A stretch of DNA of 60,879 nucleotides, taken from the NCBI GenBank assembly GCA_020829485.1, contig JAIVFU010000040.1, forward strand, positions 1-60,879, read 5' to 3'. This stretch comes from Nostoc sp. CHAB 5834. Its GTDB lineage: Bacteria > Cyanobacteriota > Cyanobacteriia > Cyanobacteriales > Nostocaceae. The notes beneath the pieces were generated by a model, which was not told the DNA's origin, did not search any database, and saw nothing but the letters and a program-made list of their open reading frames with translations. Below are positions 38,477-47,804 of this stretch, piece by piece. Numbering within the stretch: position 1 is the stretch's first letter; every line of letters begins with the position of its first letter. The position numbers and the translations under genes are program-made.

Positions 38477-40177
38477 ATGCAGCTCTATTGCAGTAAACAA
38501 CACACAAATAATGGTAGTAACCGCTTTTGTACCCATTGTGGTGAACCATTACCTCTTGCTGTGGGACAAATGGTGGATAATCGCTATCAAATTATCCGTC
38601 ATTTAGGGCAGGGTGGCTTTGGACGCACCTATTTGGCGGATGATAGAAATAAAGCTCATCAAACCTGTGTGCTGAAGGAATTTGCACCCCAAGTAGAAGA
38701 AAAGCAAGATTTACAAAAAGCTAAAGAGTTATTTGAACGAGAAGCAAATGTCCTGAAAACACTCCAACATCCACAAATTCCCCGTTTTCACGCCTCGCTA
38801 CAAGTGAAGATAGGTACTAAAGATTTTTTCTTTCTAGTACAAGATTATGTGGATGGTGATAATTACTACCAATTATTAGAACAGCGTGAAACTCAAGAAA
38901 AGACTTTCAGTGAAGAGGAAATAATCACTTTACTGCAACAGATTTTACCCGTATTGTCCTACATCCACTCACGAGATGTAGTTCACCGTGATATCTCTCC
39001 TGATAATCTAATTTGGCGGCGTTCTGATAATCTGCCAGTGCTGATTGATTTTGGTGGTGTCAAACAATTGCCAGCTTCTCAAGGTTTTTGGCGTACCAAG
39101 CTGGTTGGAAACAACACTTTATTGGGTAAAAAGGGCTACGCCCCAGAAGAACAGTTACGGCAGGGAAAAGCATTTTTTAGCAGTGATTTCTACTCTTTAG
39201 CGGTGACATCACTGGTGTTGCTCACAGGGAAAGAGCCGCAAAAATTATACGACAGCTATCAGGGAATTTGGGGATGGGGAAAGGAAATCCGAGTTAGTCC
39301 GCAACTGGAAGCAGTGTTAAAAAAGATGCTGGCTTATAAACCGAGCGATCGCTATCAACGAGCCGAGCAAATCCTCAAAGATTTACCATCGCCAACTGCA
39401 ACTAAATCCGCAGGTAATTATATTACCACAAAGATTAAAACGATGGTAGTTGCTCCGGGAAGACAACGCGCCAGTGCTGTTGTGAGTAGATTCCAGAACA
39501 AAACGCAAGCAATAGCGAAACCCATAGATTGGCCTGTTTGGATTCGCCCTTTTGTGATGAGTTTAGGGGGAACAGCTTTAATTGTTTTAACTGGTGCAGG
39601 TACTTTAGCGATGGTAAATGCAGTGATTCGGAGCGTAACTTCAATCACCATTCCATCAATTTCATTACCGGAAATTCCACAGTTCCCAAATCCAATCGGT
39701 AAACCAGTCAGCGACAAAGGAAAAAATAGCAATCTTCAGGAAATTATCAGTCGTCGTCAACAGCTAGAAATTACTGAAGGATTTTTTACTCCCTTTGTAG
39801 ATGATGTATTTTATACAAAAAAACCGGAATTAAAGGGACGTAGGCTCACATCTAAATCTGAAGACGCTGGTTTACGAGATGAATGGTCTGGTATTGCTGA
39901 CGATTTATTGGATAAATTAGAACAGGCTGACCTCAGTACAGCAGCTCGTCGAAAATTGGGTAAATATAGTCAAAAAGATTATGTAACATGGAGACGGCAA
40001 GCGAGATCGGGGCAGTTTGGGAACTATACAATTGATCAGCTGACCAAAGATACAAATGAAAAATTTGATCGGTTGTTTCCCGATCAGGATCGTGGGAAAC
40101 TCAATCAACAGACTTTCGGTCAAATTTGGTATGCGATCGCAGCCGATCAAGTCAGTAAAGTACAATCTGGCAATTAA
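38477..40177 (+). CDS. Zinc-ribbon Ser/Thr kinase with membrane segment (first of two)
   Basis: 566 residues from ATG 38477 (MQLYCSKQHTNNG). N-terminal zinc-ribbon-like motif C-x3-H ... C-x2-C (residues 5-21), then a Hanks-type kinase: LGQGGFGRTYLADD, CVLKEF, VVHRDISPDNLIW, LIDFGGVKQL and KKGYAPEEQ, all catalytic residues intact. A transmembrane segment (FVMSLGGTALIVLTGAGTLA) follows at about 360. The C-terminal 190 residues (ISRRQQLEITEGFFTPFVDD, GRRLTSKSEDAGLRDEWSG, DQDRGKLNQQTFGQIWYAIA) match a region of the next kinase, so a shared extracytoplasmic domain is likely. Fifty bases separate the two genes. Confidence 0.85.
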   Translation: MQLYCSKQHTNNGSNRFCTHCGEPLPLAVGQMVDNRYQIIRHLGQGGFGRTYLADDRNKAHQTCVLKEFAPQVEEKQDLQKAKELFEREANVLKTLQHPQIPRFHASLQVKIGTKDFFFLVQDYVDGDNYYQLLEQRETQEKTFSEEEIITLLQQILPVLSYIHSRDVVHRDISPDNLIWRRSDNLPVLIDFGGVKQLPASQGFWRTKLVGNNTLLGKKGYAPEEQLRQGKAFFSSDFYSLAVTSLVLLTGKEPQKLYDSYQGIWGWGKEIRVSPQLEAVLKKMLAYKPSDRYQRAEQILKDLPSPTATKSAGNYITTKIKTMVVAPGRQRASAVVSRFQNKTQAIAKPIDWPVWIRPFVMSLGGTALIVLTGAGTLAMVNAVIRSVTSITIPSISLPEIPQFPNPIGKPVSDKGKNSNLQEIISRRQQLEITEGFFTPFVDDVFYTKKPELKGRRLTSKSEDAGLRDEWSGIADDLLDKLEQADLSTAARRKLGKYSQKDYVTWRRQARSGQFGNYTIDQLTKDTNEKFDRLFPDQDRGKLNQQTFGQIWYAIAADQVSKVQSGN

Positions 40178-40227
40178 GGGAATTGGGGATTGGGGACTGG
40201 GGACTGGGGAAGAATAACTAATAACAA

Positions 40228-42384
40228 ATGACTAAAATATATTGTTCTCAAGGACATGAAAATTCCCCAGGTAGTCGCTTTTGTCTCCAGTGTGGTGAAA
40301 AGTTGTTGGATACGCCCATGAATTATAGTATCCAACCGGGACTAACTTTAGGCGATCGCTATGTGATTGTGCGTCAAATTGGCCAAGGTGGTTTTGGACG
40401 GACTTATTTAGCTGAAGATGTTAATCGTTTCCGCGAACTTTGTGTTTTAAAAGAATTTTCCCCCCAAGTTCAAACCGCCTACGTTGTCCAAAAAGCTGAA
40501 GAACTGTTTGAGAGAGAAGCGAGTGTTCTTTATAAACTGCAACATCCCCAAATTCCCCGCTTCCGGGAACTGCTTCGGATGAACTTAGGGGGGAAAGAAT
40601 ATCTGTTTTTGGTGCAAGATTATGTGGAAGGGGAAACTTACAATTCTTTGTTAAATGCTCGACTACAACAGGGTTTGCGCTTTACAGAGGCGGAAGTGCG
40701 GCAATTGTTGCAGCAAATTTTGCCAGTGTTAGAGTATATCCACTCCATAGGCGTTATTCATCGAGATATATCTCCAGATAACTTAATGCTTCGCACTGTT
40801 GACAAACTGCCAATGTTAATTGATTTTGGCGGTGTTAAACAAGTAGTAGCAACCGTTGCTTCCCAATATTACCAACCCGGTGTAGTTGCATCTTCACCAT
40901 CACCAACCCTATTAGGTAAAGTAGGATTTGCTCCCCCAGAACAGATGCAAACTGGGTTAGTATCTCCCCACAGCGACTTGTATGCAATGGCTGCAACAAT
41001 GTTGGTTTTACTGACAGGGAAACAACCTCAAGAATTAATTGATACCTACAACCTTACCTGGCAGTGGCGACGGGAAGTAAGCGTAAGTCAAACTTTGGCA
41101 CAGGTATTAGATAAAATGTTATCTGCCAGACCAAGCGATCGCTATCAATCAGCCAGTCAAGTACTCCAAGCTATCAACCCGCCCCCAGCTAACTTTCCCC
41201 CAACTCAATACCCCGCCCCACCACAACCCACAGCCGCCACCGTCGCCGTCTCTCCACCTCCTCCATCCCCCTCATCTACCCCATCTCCTCAGCCCACAAG
41301 CTGGTGGACACCAACAAAAACTTTTCTAGTGGCGGCGGTGATAGCCGGTACTCTTGGATTACTTTGGTGGGGACTGAATAGTAACCGATATGTAGCGGAC
41401 AAACCTAATCCTACAGCCAGCCCAACCCCAACCAGTGAGCAACCGACTGATCCTTTAGCGCAATATTCACCAGCCGAACGGCAGCGTAAAGAAAGATTAA
41501 GCGATCGCCGTCAACAGTTGGGTATTAACTCTAACTTTTACGTGAACTTGGTGAATCAAGTTTTTTGGGACAGAAATCCCAGTTTACGAGGACGCACTCT
41601 CAGCGATAGCCCTGAAGATGAAGGTTTACGGGCAGAATGGGATAAAACAGCCTCAGAATTGTTAGAAAAATTAGCGCCACTGAGTTCTAATACACGCCGA
41701 CAACTGGGAACTTATACAAGTGCTGAACGCGATCGCCAGAATGTGGAAGTCAACAAAATCAACGTTGGTAGTCGTTCTTTGTATGATTTGGGAGATGCAG
41801 CATTCTTAAGTGTATTCCCTGAGCAGCATGGTAAAGATTTTCGAGATCAGCCCATTGGACAAGTTTGGTACGGATTTGTTAGCGATCAACTCAGTGCTAT
41901 CCTCGCTGGTAGCGCTTTCCAGAAACTTGTCTTTGATCCGGGTGCTATCAGTAAAACAGTCAGTAGTACTCTCCAGCCTGGTGGTGGTAAAGTATTCATT
42001 GCTGGACTTGCCAAAGAGCAATCTTTGGAATTGAAGCTACAAGCAAATTCCCAAGTTTTGTTATCAGTCTATTCACCCTCTGGCAAAATTAGATTTTTAG
42101 AAGATTCTAAAGAGCGAAGTTTGTCAACTAAATTACCAGAAAACGGATTTTACGAGTTTGTTGTGGTTTCCACAGCATCGAAACCAGTAGATTATCAACT
42201 CAGCATTACAGCAGAAAATCCCACCCCTCCCCCATCGCCAACACCAACACCCACAGAAATACCAGCGCCCACGGAAACACCCACGCCAACGCCAACTCCT
42301 ACGCCAACGCCAACTCCTACGCCAATTCCCACAGAAACCCCCACTCCTACACCGACACCAACGCAGGAAGCAGCACCTCAGTAG
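40228..42384 (+). CDS. Zinc-ribbon Ser/Thr kinase with membrane segment (second of two)
   Basis: 718 residues. Zinc motif YCSQGHENSPGSRFCLQCG, kinase domain with IGQGGFGRTYLAED, CVLKEF, VIHRDISPDNLML, LIDFGGVKQVV and GKVGFAPPEQ, and a proline-rich linker of about 60 residues. A membrane segment (FLVAAVIAGTLGLLWWG, about 372) is followed by the domain shared with the previous kinase: SDRRQQLGINSNFYVNLVNQ, FWDRNPSLRGRTLSDSPEDE, RDQPIGQVWYGFV. A pre-peptidase-type beta domain (about 570-670) precedes a TPTPTP-rich tail. A tandem duplication with later gain of a C-terminal binding domain is the simplest reading. Confidence 0.85.
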   Translation: MTKIYCSQGHENSPGSRFCLQCGEKLLDTPMNYSIQPGLTLGDRYVIVRQIGQGGFGRTYLAEDVNRFRELCVLKEFSPQVQTAYVVQKAEELFEREASVLYKLQHPQIPRFRELLRMNLGGKEYLFLVQDYVEGETYNSLLNARLQQGLRFTEAEVRQLLQQILPVLEYIHSIGVIHRDISPDNLMLRTVDKLPMLIDFGGVKQVVATVASQYYQPGVVASSPSPTLLGKVGFAPPEQMQTGLVSPHSDLYAMAATMLVLLTGKQPQELIDTYNLTWQWRREVSVSQTLAQVLDKMLSARPSDRYQSASQVLQAINPPPANFPPTQYPAPPQPTAATVAVSPPPPSPSSTPSPQPTSWWTPTKTFLVAAVIAGTLGLLWWGLNSNRYVADKPNPTASPTPTSEQPTDPLAQYSPAERQRKERLSDRRQQLGINSNFYVNLVNQVFWDRNPSLRGRTLSDSPEDEGLRAEWDKTASELLEKLAPLSSNTRRQLGTYTSAERDRQNVEVNKINVGSRSLYDLGDAAFLSVFPEQHGKDFRDQPIGQVWYGFVSDQLSAILAGSAFQKLVFDPGAISKTVSSTLQPGGGKVFIAGLAKEQSLELKLQANSQVLLSVYSPSGKIRFLEDSKERSLSTKLPENGFYEFVVVSTASKPVDYQLSITAENPTPPPSPTPTPTEIPAPTETPTPTPTPTPTPTPTPIPTETPTPTPTPTQEAAPQ

Positions 42385-42598
42385 GAAACGAACTTAAATC
42401 AAGCCATTCCCAGTTTACATACATTAAAATTTGCGGCTCTTGCGTTGGTTTTATGGTACGGCATTAAAATAGCCATTTTATAGAAAGCGACAGGAGAAGC
42501 AACTGGCGCAAAGCAGAGAGAGGAAAAAAATGCTTAACTGAACTGTATTGACTTATAAACAATTTCAAAAATAAATCTTATGATTCTTAATCTCGAAT

Positions 42599-43090
42599 TT
42601 ATATCTTGGTAATCAGCCATTCTTTGATTGTTTTCCCGCAAGGCTCAGAACTTTGACAATCATTGACGTTTTCTAGCTGATAATACATCTCTACTTTTTT
42701 ATTGACGTATTTATCTGGTTCGCAAATATCAAATGACGCACCGACACTTTCATATAATTTACCTTTTTCATCGACAACAGTAACGTAGCATTTTAAGTCT
42801 CCATTCTGCATATCTTTGATAGTACCCAATATCGGCTTATCGTTAGAGGTTTCATTAATTTTGTTATTTTTAATAGATGTATTTTCATTTTGTGCTGAGT
42901 TAGTAGCTTTTTTAATCCTTTCAGTATTATCTAGCTGATTTGCAGAAGTAGATTCAAAATTAGCTGGAATAATTGTTGCAGTTTTTGCTTGATTAACTTG
43001 CTTCTGTTGAGAAGCACTCTTACCATCACCACAACTTGCAATCAACATAGAACAAAGAATTAATGTAGTAGTGAAGATTGTTTTTTTCAT
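42599..43090 (-). CDS. Putative lipoprotein of unknown function
   Basis: 163 residues from ATG 43090 (MKKTIFTTTLILCSMLIASC). Lipobox IASC at about 17-20 predicts acylation at the Cys. A low-complexity Asn/Lys/Thr segment (about 25-80) precedes a folded part with CYVTVVDEKGKLYESVGASF, DICEPDKYVNKKVEMYY and a final NVNDCQSSEPCGKTIKEW with four Cys that could form disulfides. No family recognised. It is divergent from truB across about 90 bp. Confidence 0.65.
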   Translation of the reverse strand: MKKTIFTTTLILCSMLIASCGDGKSASQQKQVNQAKTATIIPANFESTSANQLDNTERIKKATNSAQNENTSIKNNKINETSNDKPILGTIKDMQNGDLKCYVTVVDEKGKLYESVGASFDICEPDKYVNKKVEMYYQLENVNDCQSSEPCGKTIKEWLITKI

Positions 43091-43181
43091 TTTATTTATG
43101 TTCATAAAAACCCATTTATGATATTTATTTATTATGATAGTGCGTTGTAACTTAAAAGTTACATCGTGATATTTGTGGAAA

Positions 43182-44090
43182 ATGCAAGCTGTAAGTATTG
43201 ATTTTGTGTTATTTCAAGGTTTTATCAACTTAAACAAACCATTTGACTGGACTTCCCACGACTGCGTAGCGCGGGTGCGAAAATTGTTGCGCCTCAAACG
43301 CGTAGGACATGCGGGAACCTTAGATCCAGCTGCTACAGGGGTTTTACCAATCGCCCTTGGTAAAGCCACAAGATTGTTGCAATATCTGCCAGAAACCAAA
43401 GCTTACAAAGCCACTATTCGGCTGGGTGTGCGTACCACAACCGATGATTTACAAGGTGAAGTCATCACTTCTCAACCTTGTGCCGGATTGAGTTTGGCAC
43501 AGGTGAAAAGTGTATTACCACAATTTGAAGGCAAGATTGAGCAAATACCACCTAGTTACAGTGCAATTCAAGTGGATGGTAAACGTCTCTACGACTTAGC
43601 ACGCCAAGGTAAAACGGTGGAAGTTCCAGTGCGAACAGTAGAAGTTTTTCAGATAGATATTTTGGACTGGAGAGAAGGGGATTTTCCCGAATTGGATGTT
43701 GCGATCGCCTGTGGTTCTGGTACATATATTAGAGCGATCGCTCGTGATTTAGGTGCAATTTTAGAAACTGGTGGCACTCTTGCCGCTTTGATTCGCACCC
43801 AAAGCAGTGGTTTCGATTTAACAGATAGTCTCACTTTGACAGATTTAGAAACGAAACTGCAAGCCGGAATATTTCAACCGATTTGCCCAGATGCAGCTTT
43901 ACAACATTTGTCATCTGTTACTTTACCAGTAACAACTGCTCAAAAGTGGTGTCAAGGTCAGCGAATTTATTTAACTTTTGATGTTCCTGAAATAGTGCGA
44001 GTTTATGATGAAGAGACTCGCTTTTTAGGTATTGGGCAATTACAAGACGAAGTGTTGATTCCCCAAATGGTTTTTGAACCAATTTCTTAA
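43182..44090 (+). CDS. truB: tRNA pseudouridine(55) synthase
   Basis: 302 residues from ATG 43182, or less if translation begins at the GTG nearer QGFINLNKP (43209). TruB isomerises U55 in the T-loop of tRNA. Landmarks: [40 protein letters not shown] (catalytic Asp), [34 protein letters not shown] and [15 protein letters not shown]. The first ten residues ([10 protein letters not shown]) are not family-like, so the true start may be the GTG. The C-terminus (about 250-302) is the usual small domain. Confidence 0.93.
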   Translation: MQAVSIDFVLFQGFINLNKPFDWTSHDCVARVRKLLRLKRVGHAGTLDPAATGVLPIALGKATRLLQYLPETKAYKATIRLGVRTTTDDLQGEVITSQPCAGLSLAQVKSVLPQFEGKIEQIPPSYSAIQVDGKRLYDLARQGKTVEVPVRTVEVFQIDILDWREGDFPELDVAIACGSGTYIRAIARDLGAILETGGTLAALIRTQSSGFDLTDSLTLTDLETKLQAGIFQPICPDAALQHLSSVTLPVTTAQKWCQGQRIYLTFDVPEIVRVYDEETRFLGIGQLQDEVLIPQMVFEPIS

Positions 44091-44166
44091 AACTGTGATA
44101 ATTTAAAGGTTTTAATTTGAACACATTTGGCTACAATGTGTAAAATTATCATTAACAGTAAATTAA

Positions 44167-44475
44167 ATGGTAGCTCTACCCAATAACTGGGCAGATATTG
44201 AATCTGATATCATATATCAAACAACGAGTGATTTGCTAGTTTCCTTTAGCCAAGAGCAAATAAAACTGGGAATAAAATATGACCATAATGGCAAACATTT
44301 AAAAGCGATTGAGAAAGGACAAGTTCCGCCACGGGCTAATGCTGGGCTTGTTGCTTCTCAAGAAGAGAGGTACGATTTGAAATCAAAAGTGTTAGGTAAA
44401 GGCGGTGATAGGCGGTTTCATGCAAAGTTTCTTGATGGTGTGTTGCACTTTCCAGGTTTGGTAACAGAACATTAG
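44167..44475 (+). CDS. Unrecognised small protein, first of a pair
   Basis: 102 residues, ATG 44167. Reads NNWADIESDIIYQTTSDLLV at the start and GKGGDRRFHAKFLDGVLHFPG at the end. I see no signal peptide, membrane helix or known domain. The Lys/Gly-rich, aromatic C-terminus might be nucleic-acid- or ligand-binding, but I do not recognise a family. Twelve bases separate it from the next gene, so the two are probably translated from one mRNA. Confidence 0.55.
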   Translation: MVALPNNWADIESDIIYQTTSDLLVSFSQEQIKLGIKYDHNGKHLKAIEKGQVPPRANAGLVASQEERYDLKSKVLGKGGDRRFHAKFLDGVLHFPGLVTEH

Positions 44476-44487
44476 TGCAGAATAAAT

Positions 44488-44895
44488 ATGACAAGACTAG
44501 AATTAAAAAATCATCCAGTATGGCGGGATTTGACTGAAATCTTAGAAAACTTAGATGCTCATAGACTAGTTCAAGAACATCTTGAACTATGTGATTATAA
44601 GGTTTGCGGCTACTGGGATGAGCAAGATAAATATTATGAAATAATTAATTTGCCTCGTATCCTCGAAACAGAATTAGTTAGCAGTTCAATTGGCTTTACT
44701 TATAAAAAACGCTTTCTAAAACTAAAGTTTGTTTTCACAGTCTCTGGTATTGATGCTATAGCTCAGTCAATTCATAACGCTCAAAGAATTGGTGAGTTGC
44801 TTCTTGTCTATGATGAAAATCTAGAATTTGTAGATGAAAATTGGCTTTTAGATATTAATTCCCCTTTTTTGGATATCAAAGTTTCTCACACCTGA
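44488..44895 (+). CDS. Unrecognised small protein, second of a pair
   Basis: 135 residues with an acidic N-terminal helix (LELKNHPVWRDLTEILENLD), then CDYKVCGYWDEQDKYYEIIN, VSSSIGFTYKKRFLKLKFVF and a final INSPFLDIKV. No membrane segment. The charge pattern (acidic, adjacent to a basic small partner) would suit an immunity or antitoxin partner, but this is a guess. The ATG at 44488 has no strong ribosome site, which fits coupling to the gene 12 bp upstream. Confidence 0.55.
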   Translation: MTRLELKNHPVWRDLTEILENLDAHRLVQEHLELCDYKVCGYWDEQDKYYEIINLPRILETELVSSSIGFTYKKRFLKLKFVFTVSGIDAIAQSIHNAQRIGELLLVYDENLEFVDENWLLDINSPFLDIKVSHT

Positions 44896-44960
44896 ATAAG
44901 CTGATGCGCGTCTAAACTATATAAACACGATGTCGTTAACTGTTGACTGTTGACGGGTTT

Positions 44961-45034
44961 TCAGTCATCAGTCATCAGTCATCAGTCATCAGTCATCAGT
45001 CATCAGTCATCAGTCACCAGTCATCAGTCATCAG
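44961..45034. repeat. STRR-type heptamer array (TCATCAG)
   Basis: About ten copies of the 7-mer CAGTCAT/TCATCAG, with one CACCAG variant, lie in the gap upstream of the hydrolase gene. No coding function. Confidence 0.92.
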
Positions 45035-45073
45035 GTAAATGTACAATATTATTTGCGTAACAGCTTACAAGTA

Positions 45074-45922
45074 ATGAGCGATCGCCATCCTACCACTGCT
45101 GCACGTCTCAATGTTTACATCCAAGGTCAAGGATTCCCCATTCTGGGCTTACATGGTCATCCTGGTACTGGTCGTAGTCTATCTGTCTTTACCAATCATT
45201 TATCAAAACGTTATAAAACTTTTGCCCCTGATTTACGTGGATACGGCAAAAGTCGCTGGAATGGTAATTTTGATATGAATGACCATTTAACTGATTTAGA
45301 AGCGCTGCTAGACCGCTTTGAGATTGAAAAGTGTCTATTATTGGGATGGTCACTTGGGGGCATTCTGGCAATGGAGTTGGCATTACGTTTGCCAGAGCGG
45401 ATTACAGGGCTGATTTTGGTGGCGACAGCCGCAAAACCCCGTGGCAGTCATCCTCCTATCACTTGGCAGGATAATTTATATACTGGCGTTGCTGCCCTAA
45501 TAAACTATATAAAACCGAGTTGGCAATGGAATATTGAAACTTTTGGTAAGCGATCGCTTTTTCGCTACTTAATCCAACAACATACATCTACCGCTTACAA
45601 CTACATCGCTACCGCAGCAGTACCAGCTTATTTACAAACCTCTCGTGCTGCAACTCGCGCCCTCTATAGTGAAATTCAATCGGGATACAACCGACTTCTA
45701 GATTTACAACAAATACAATGTCCTAGTTTAGTACTTGCTGGTGAACAAGACCGCCACATCACATCTAGTTCCAGCTTAGAAACTGCTCAATACCTCAACA
45801 ATTCTCAATGGCAGTGTTATCCCAACACCGCCCATCTTTTTCCGTGGGAAGTCCCCCAGCAGGTGTTGAATGATATTGACCATTGGCTGGAAGTTCATCC
45901 GCAGGTAATTAGTAGTCAATAG
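45074..45922 (+). CDS. Alpha/beta hydrolase
   Basis: 282 residues from ATG 45074 (MSDRHPTTAARLNVYIQGQG). Alpha/beta-fold hydrolase: LGLHGHPGTGRSL (oxyanion), FAPDLRGYGKS, nucleophile elbow LLGWSLGGILAME (Ser), acid GEQDRHIT and catalytic-His region PNTAHLFPWE. The lid (about 130-190) contains aromatic residues (PSWQWNIETFGKRSLF). The substrate cannot be predicted. TTG 45053 is an alternative seven codons upstream. It follows the heptamer array directly, which may space it from the previous genes. Confidence 0.88.
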   Translation: MSDRHPTTAARLNVYIQGQGFPILGLHGHPGTGRSLSVFTNHLSKRYKTFAPDLRGYGKSRWNGNFDMNDHLTDLEALLDRFEIEKCLLLGWSLGGILAMELALRLPERITGLILVATAAKPRGSHPPITWQDNLYTGVAALINYIKPSWQWNIETFGKRSLFRYLIQQHTSTAYNYIATAAVPAYLQTSRAATRALYSEIQSGYNRLLDLQQIQCPSLVLAGEQDRHITSSSSLETAQYLNNSQWQCYPNTAHLFPWEVPQQVLNDIDHWLEVHPQVISSQ

Positions 45923-46014
45923 TCCAAATATTTAAAAAATTTTGGCTATTGACGAAGAATAAATGGAGAATGAATATGGGGTGAGGGAACTCCAAGAAAT
46001 AAATTATCCAATAT

Positions 46015-46072
46015 TGTGGGGTGGGCATCTTGCCCGCCCTATGAACTGGGCGGGCAAGATGCCCACCCCACA
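46015..46072. repeat. Perfect 25-bp inverted repeat (GGGCATCTTGCCCGCC type)
   Basis: Arms of exactly 25 complementary bases (46015-46039 and 46048-46072) around the loop TATGAACT. The core GGGCATCTTGCCCGCCC is repeated, in decayed form, at 54285-54330, which suggests a dispersed element. Weaker inverted similarity continues outward to about 45984 and 46108, making a larger MITE-like unit. It could also terminate the hydrolase transcript. Confidence 0.85.
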
Positions 46073-46210
46073 GAAGTTAATTGGATATTTTTTTATTTGG
46101 AAGTCCCTGATGCGGTGAGTAAAAAAAACGCAGTAAAAGAATTCTCAATCTCTCCCTGTTTTTGCGTCCCCGCATTCTCGCATCTTTTCCATTCTCTGGC
46201 CTAACTTAAC

Positions 46211-46513
46211 TTAAATCTGACCGCCAAAGGCAGGCTGTACTTTGCGGTCAAATCTTTCCCCCAAGTCTTCAGCAATTGTTAAGTTATTAGGTTTGCAGCG
46301 TTTGACATTCACAGAAATTCCCGTAGCTCCTTCGATCTCCAAATCTTCTATATATCCAATGCTTGACAATTTTGCATCAGAAGAACTCAGAAATGGGCCG
46401 AAGTAGTATGTACAACGGGGATTTTGCGTCACAATCTCTACCCACCAAGCCAAGCCGATGGAATCGAATGTGTTAATTAACACTTCCTTGAGGTTATGCC
46501 AAATGGTTTTCAT
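46211..46513 (-). CDS. DUF1816 domain protein
   Basis: 100 residues of the cyanobacterial DUF1816 family. It opens MKTIWHNLKEVLINTFDSIG, then LAWWVEIVTQNPRCTYYFGP and LEIEGATGISVNVKRCKPNN, the family's signature. It is a short soluble protein of unknown role; some relatives resemble the CpcD linker domain of phycobilisomes, but I would not assign that here. ATG 46513. It is flanked by the inverted repeat (left) and rlmB (right), both apparently separate transcription units. Confidence 0.85.
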   Translation of the reverse strand: MKTIWHNLKEVLINTFDSIGLAWWVEIVTQNPRCTYYFGPFLSSSDAKLSSIGYIEDLEIEGATGISVNVKRCKPNNLTIAEDLGERFDRKVQPAFGGQI

Positions 46514-46599
46514 GGTTTTAGCCAGTTTATAAACGTCTACAGGGTGTTAAACGATATGTTGCTTTATTATCTTTTACATTTCTTTATACTCTGTTACTG

Positions 46600-47712
46600 T
46601 TATTTTTTCAAAGATATTTTTTGTAATTTATCTAAGTGCAGAGTATTTAGCGATCGCTGGCGATAAATTTCATAAAGCGTCATACCTGCTGCTACAGAAG
46701 CATTGAGACTTGGAGTCTTACCTTGTAGAGGAATCGATACTAAGAAATCACAGGAGCGTTGAGTTAACATACTCAGACCTTCGCCTTCTGAGCCGATTAC
46801 CAAAACGATTGGGCCAGTGAAATTCACTGTATGCACAGGTTCGCTTCCACTTGCAGCAGTGCCGTAAATCCAATAGCCAGCCGCTTTTAATTCTTCTAAG
46901 GCGCGGCTGAGGTTGACAACTCTAGCTACAGCAAAGTTTTCTAAAGCGCCTGCTGCCACTTTCATCACAGTAGAAGTGATCCCAGATGCCCTTCTTTGGG
47001 GAATCACCAAACCTTGAGCGCCTATTGCTTCGGCGGTGCGAATAATTGCTCCCAAGTTGTGGGGATCAGTAATTCCATCAGCCACGACAATTACGGGATC
47101 GGTTACAGCTTTTGCCTGTTCAATTAGATCGGGCAATTCGATGTAAGCGTAGGGAGCAACTTGTGCCGCCACACCTTGATGATTGGCTCCATTAGTAAGA
47201 TAGTCTAAACGCTTGGGTTCAACCTCATCAATAACTGTGCCATTTTCTTTCGCTTGCAAGAGAAAATGGTGAAAGCTGGGGTCGTAGCGCAGACGGGTAG
47301 TAATCCAGAGACGGTTGAGATTGCGCTGATTTTGCAACGCACTCAATATTGGATGACGACCGTAGATGAGATCGTTATCTTCTTCTATGGGTTGTGTAGA
47401 TACAGGCGGCTGGGAGAAGTTGCTATTTCGTTGGCGGGAGTTGTCAATAGGGTTGCTATCTATTTTCCTGGGATTGCGAGTGGAATTAGCAACATCTATT
47501 TTCTTGGGATTACGAGTCGGATTAGCACCAGAGATAGGGTTGCTATCTATTTTTCTGGGATTACGAGTCGGGTTAGTACCAGAGACAGGGTTGCTATCTA
47601 TTTTTCTGGGATTGCGAGTCGGATTACTTACAACACGCTTACCCTGAATTTTTACAGGTTGCCCACGATTGGGTTCGTTAGAAGTTCTGACTTTTCTAGG
47701 TTTATTCTGCAT
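46600..47712 (-). CDS. rlmB: 23S rRNA (guanosine-2'-O)-methyltransferase RlmB
   Basis: 370 residues of the SpoU/TrmH family, methylating the ribose of G2251 in 23S rRNA. Residues 1 to about 105 are a basic, low-complexity extension with near-perfect repeats [13 protein letters not shown] (about four units). The substrate-binding domain begins [17 protein letters not shown], followed by the SAM-binding trefoil knot: [35 protein letters not shown] and [18 protein letters not shown]. The knot motifs are intact. ATG 47712. The repeats are unlike most family members. Confidence 0.92.
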   Translation of the reverse strand: MQNKPRKVRTSNEPNRGQPVKIQGKRVVSNPTRNPRKIDSNPVSGTNPTRNPRKIDSNPISGANPTRNPKKIDVANSTRNPRKIDSNPIDNSRQRNSNFSQPPVSTQPIEEDNDLIYGRHPILSALQNQRNLNRLWITTRLRYDPSFHHFLLQAKENGTVIDEVEPKRLDYLTNGANHQGVAAQVAPYAYIELPDLIEQAKAVTDPVIVVADGITDPHNLGAIIRTAEAIGAQGLVIPQRRASGITSTVMKVAAGALENFAVARVVNLSRALEELKAAGYWIYGTAASGSEPVHTVNFTGPIVLVIGSEGEGLSMLTQRSCDFLVSIPLQGKTPSLNASVAAGMTLYEIYRQRSLNTLHLDKLQKISLKK

Positions 47713-47804
47713 TTGAGTTATAGATATAGCGTATGGTTGATTATCACAATTACGTCAATTTCTTGAATCAAATCTACTGATGTAGCTACTGTAAAATTAA
47801 GTTC

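Noticed and set aside
41806..42034. Frames in both strands inside the second kinase
   Set aside because: Shadow frames within a clear coding region.
47254..47766. Plus-strand frames antisense to rlmB
   Set aside because: Derived from the repeated arm of rlmB read backwards.
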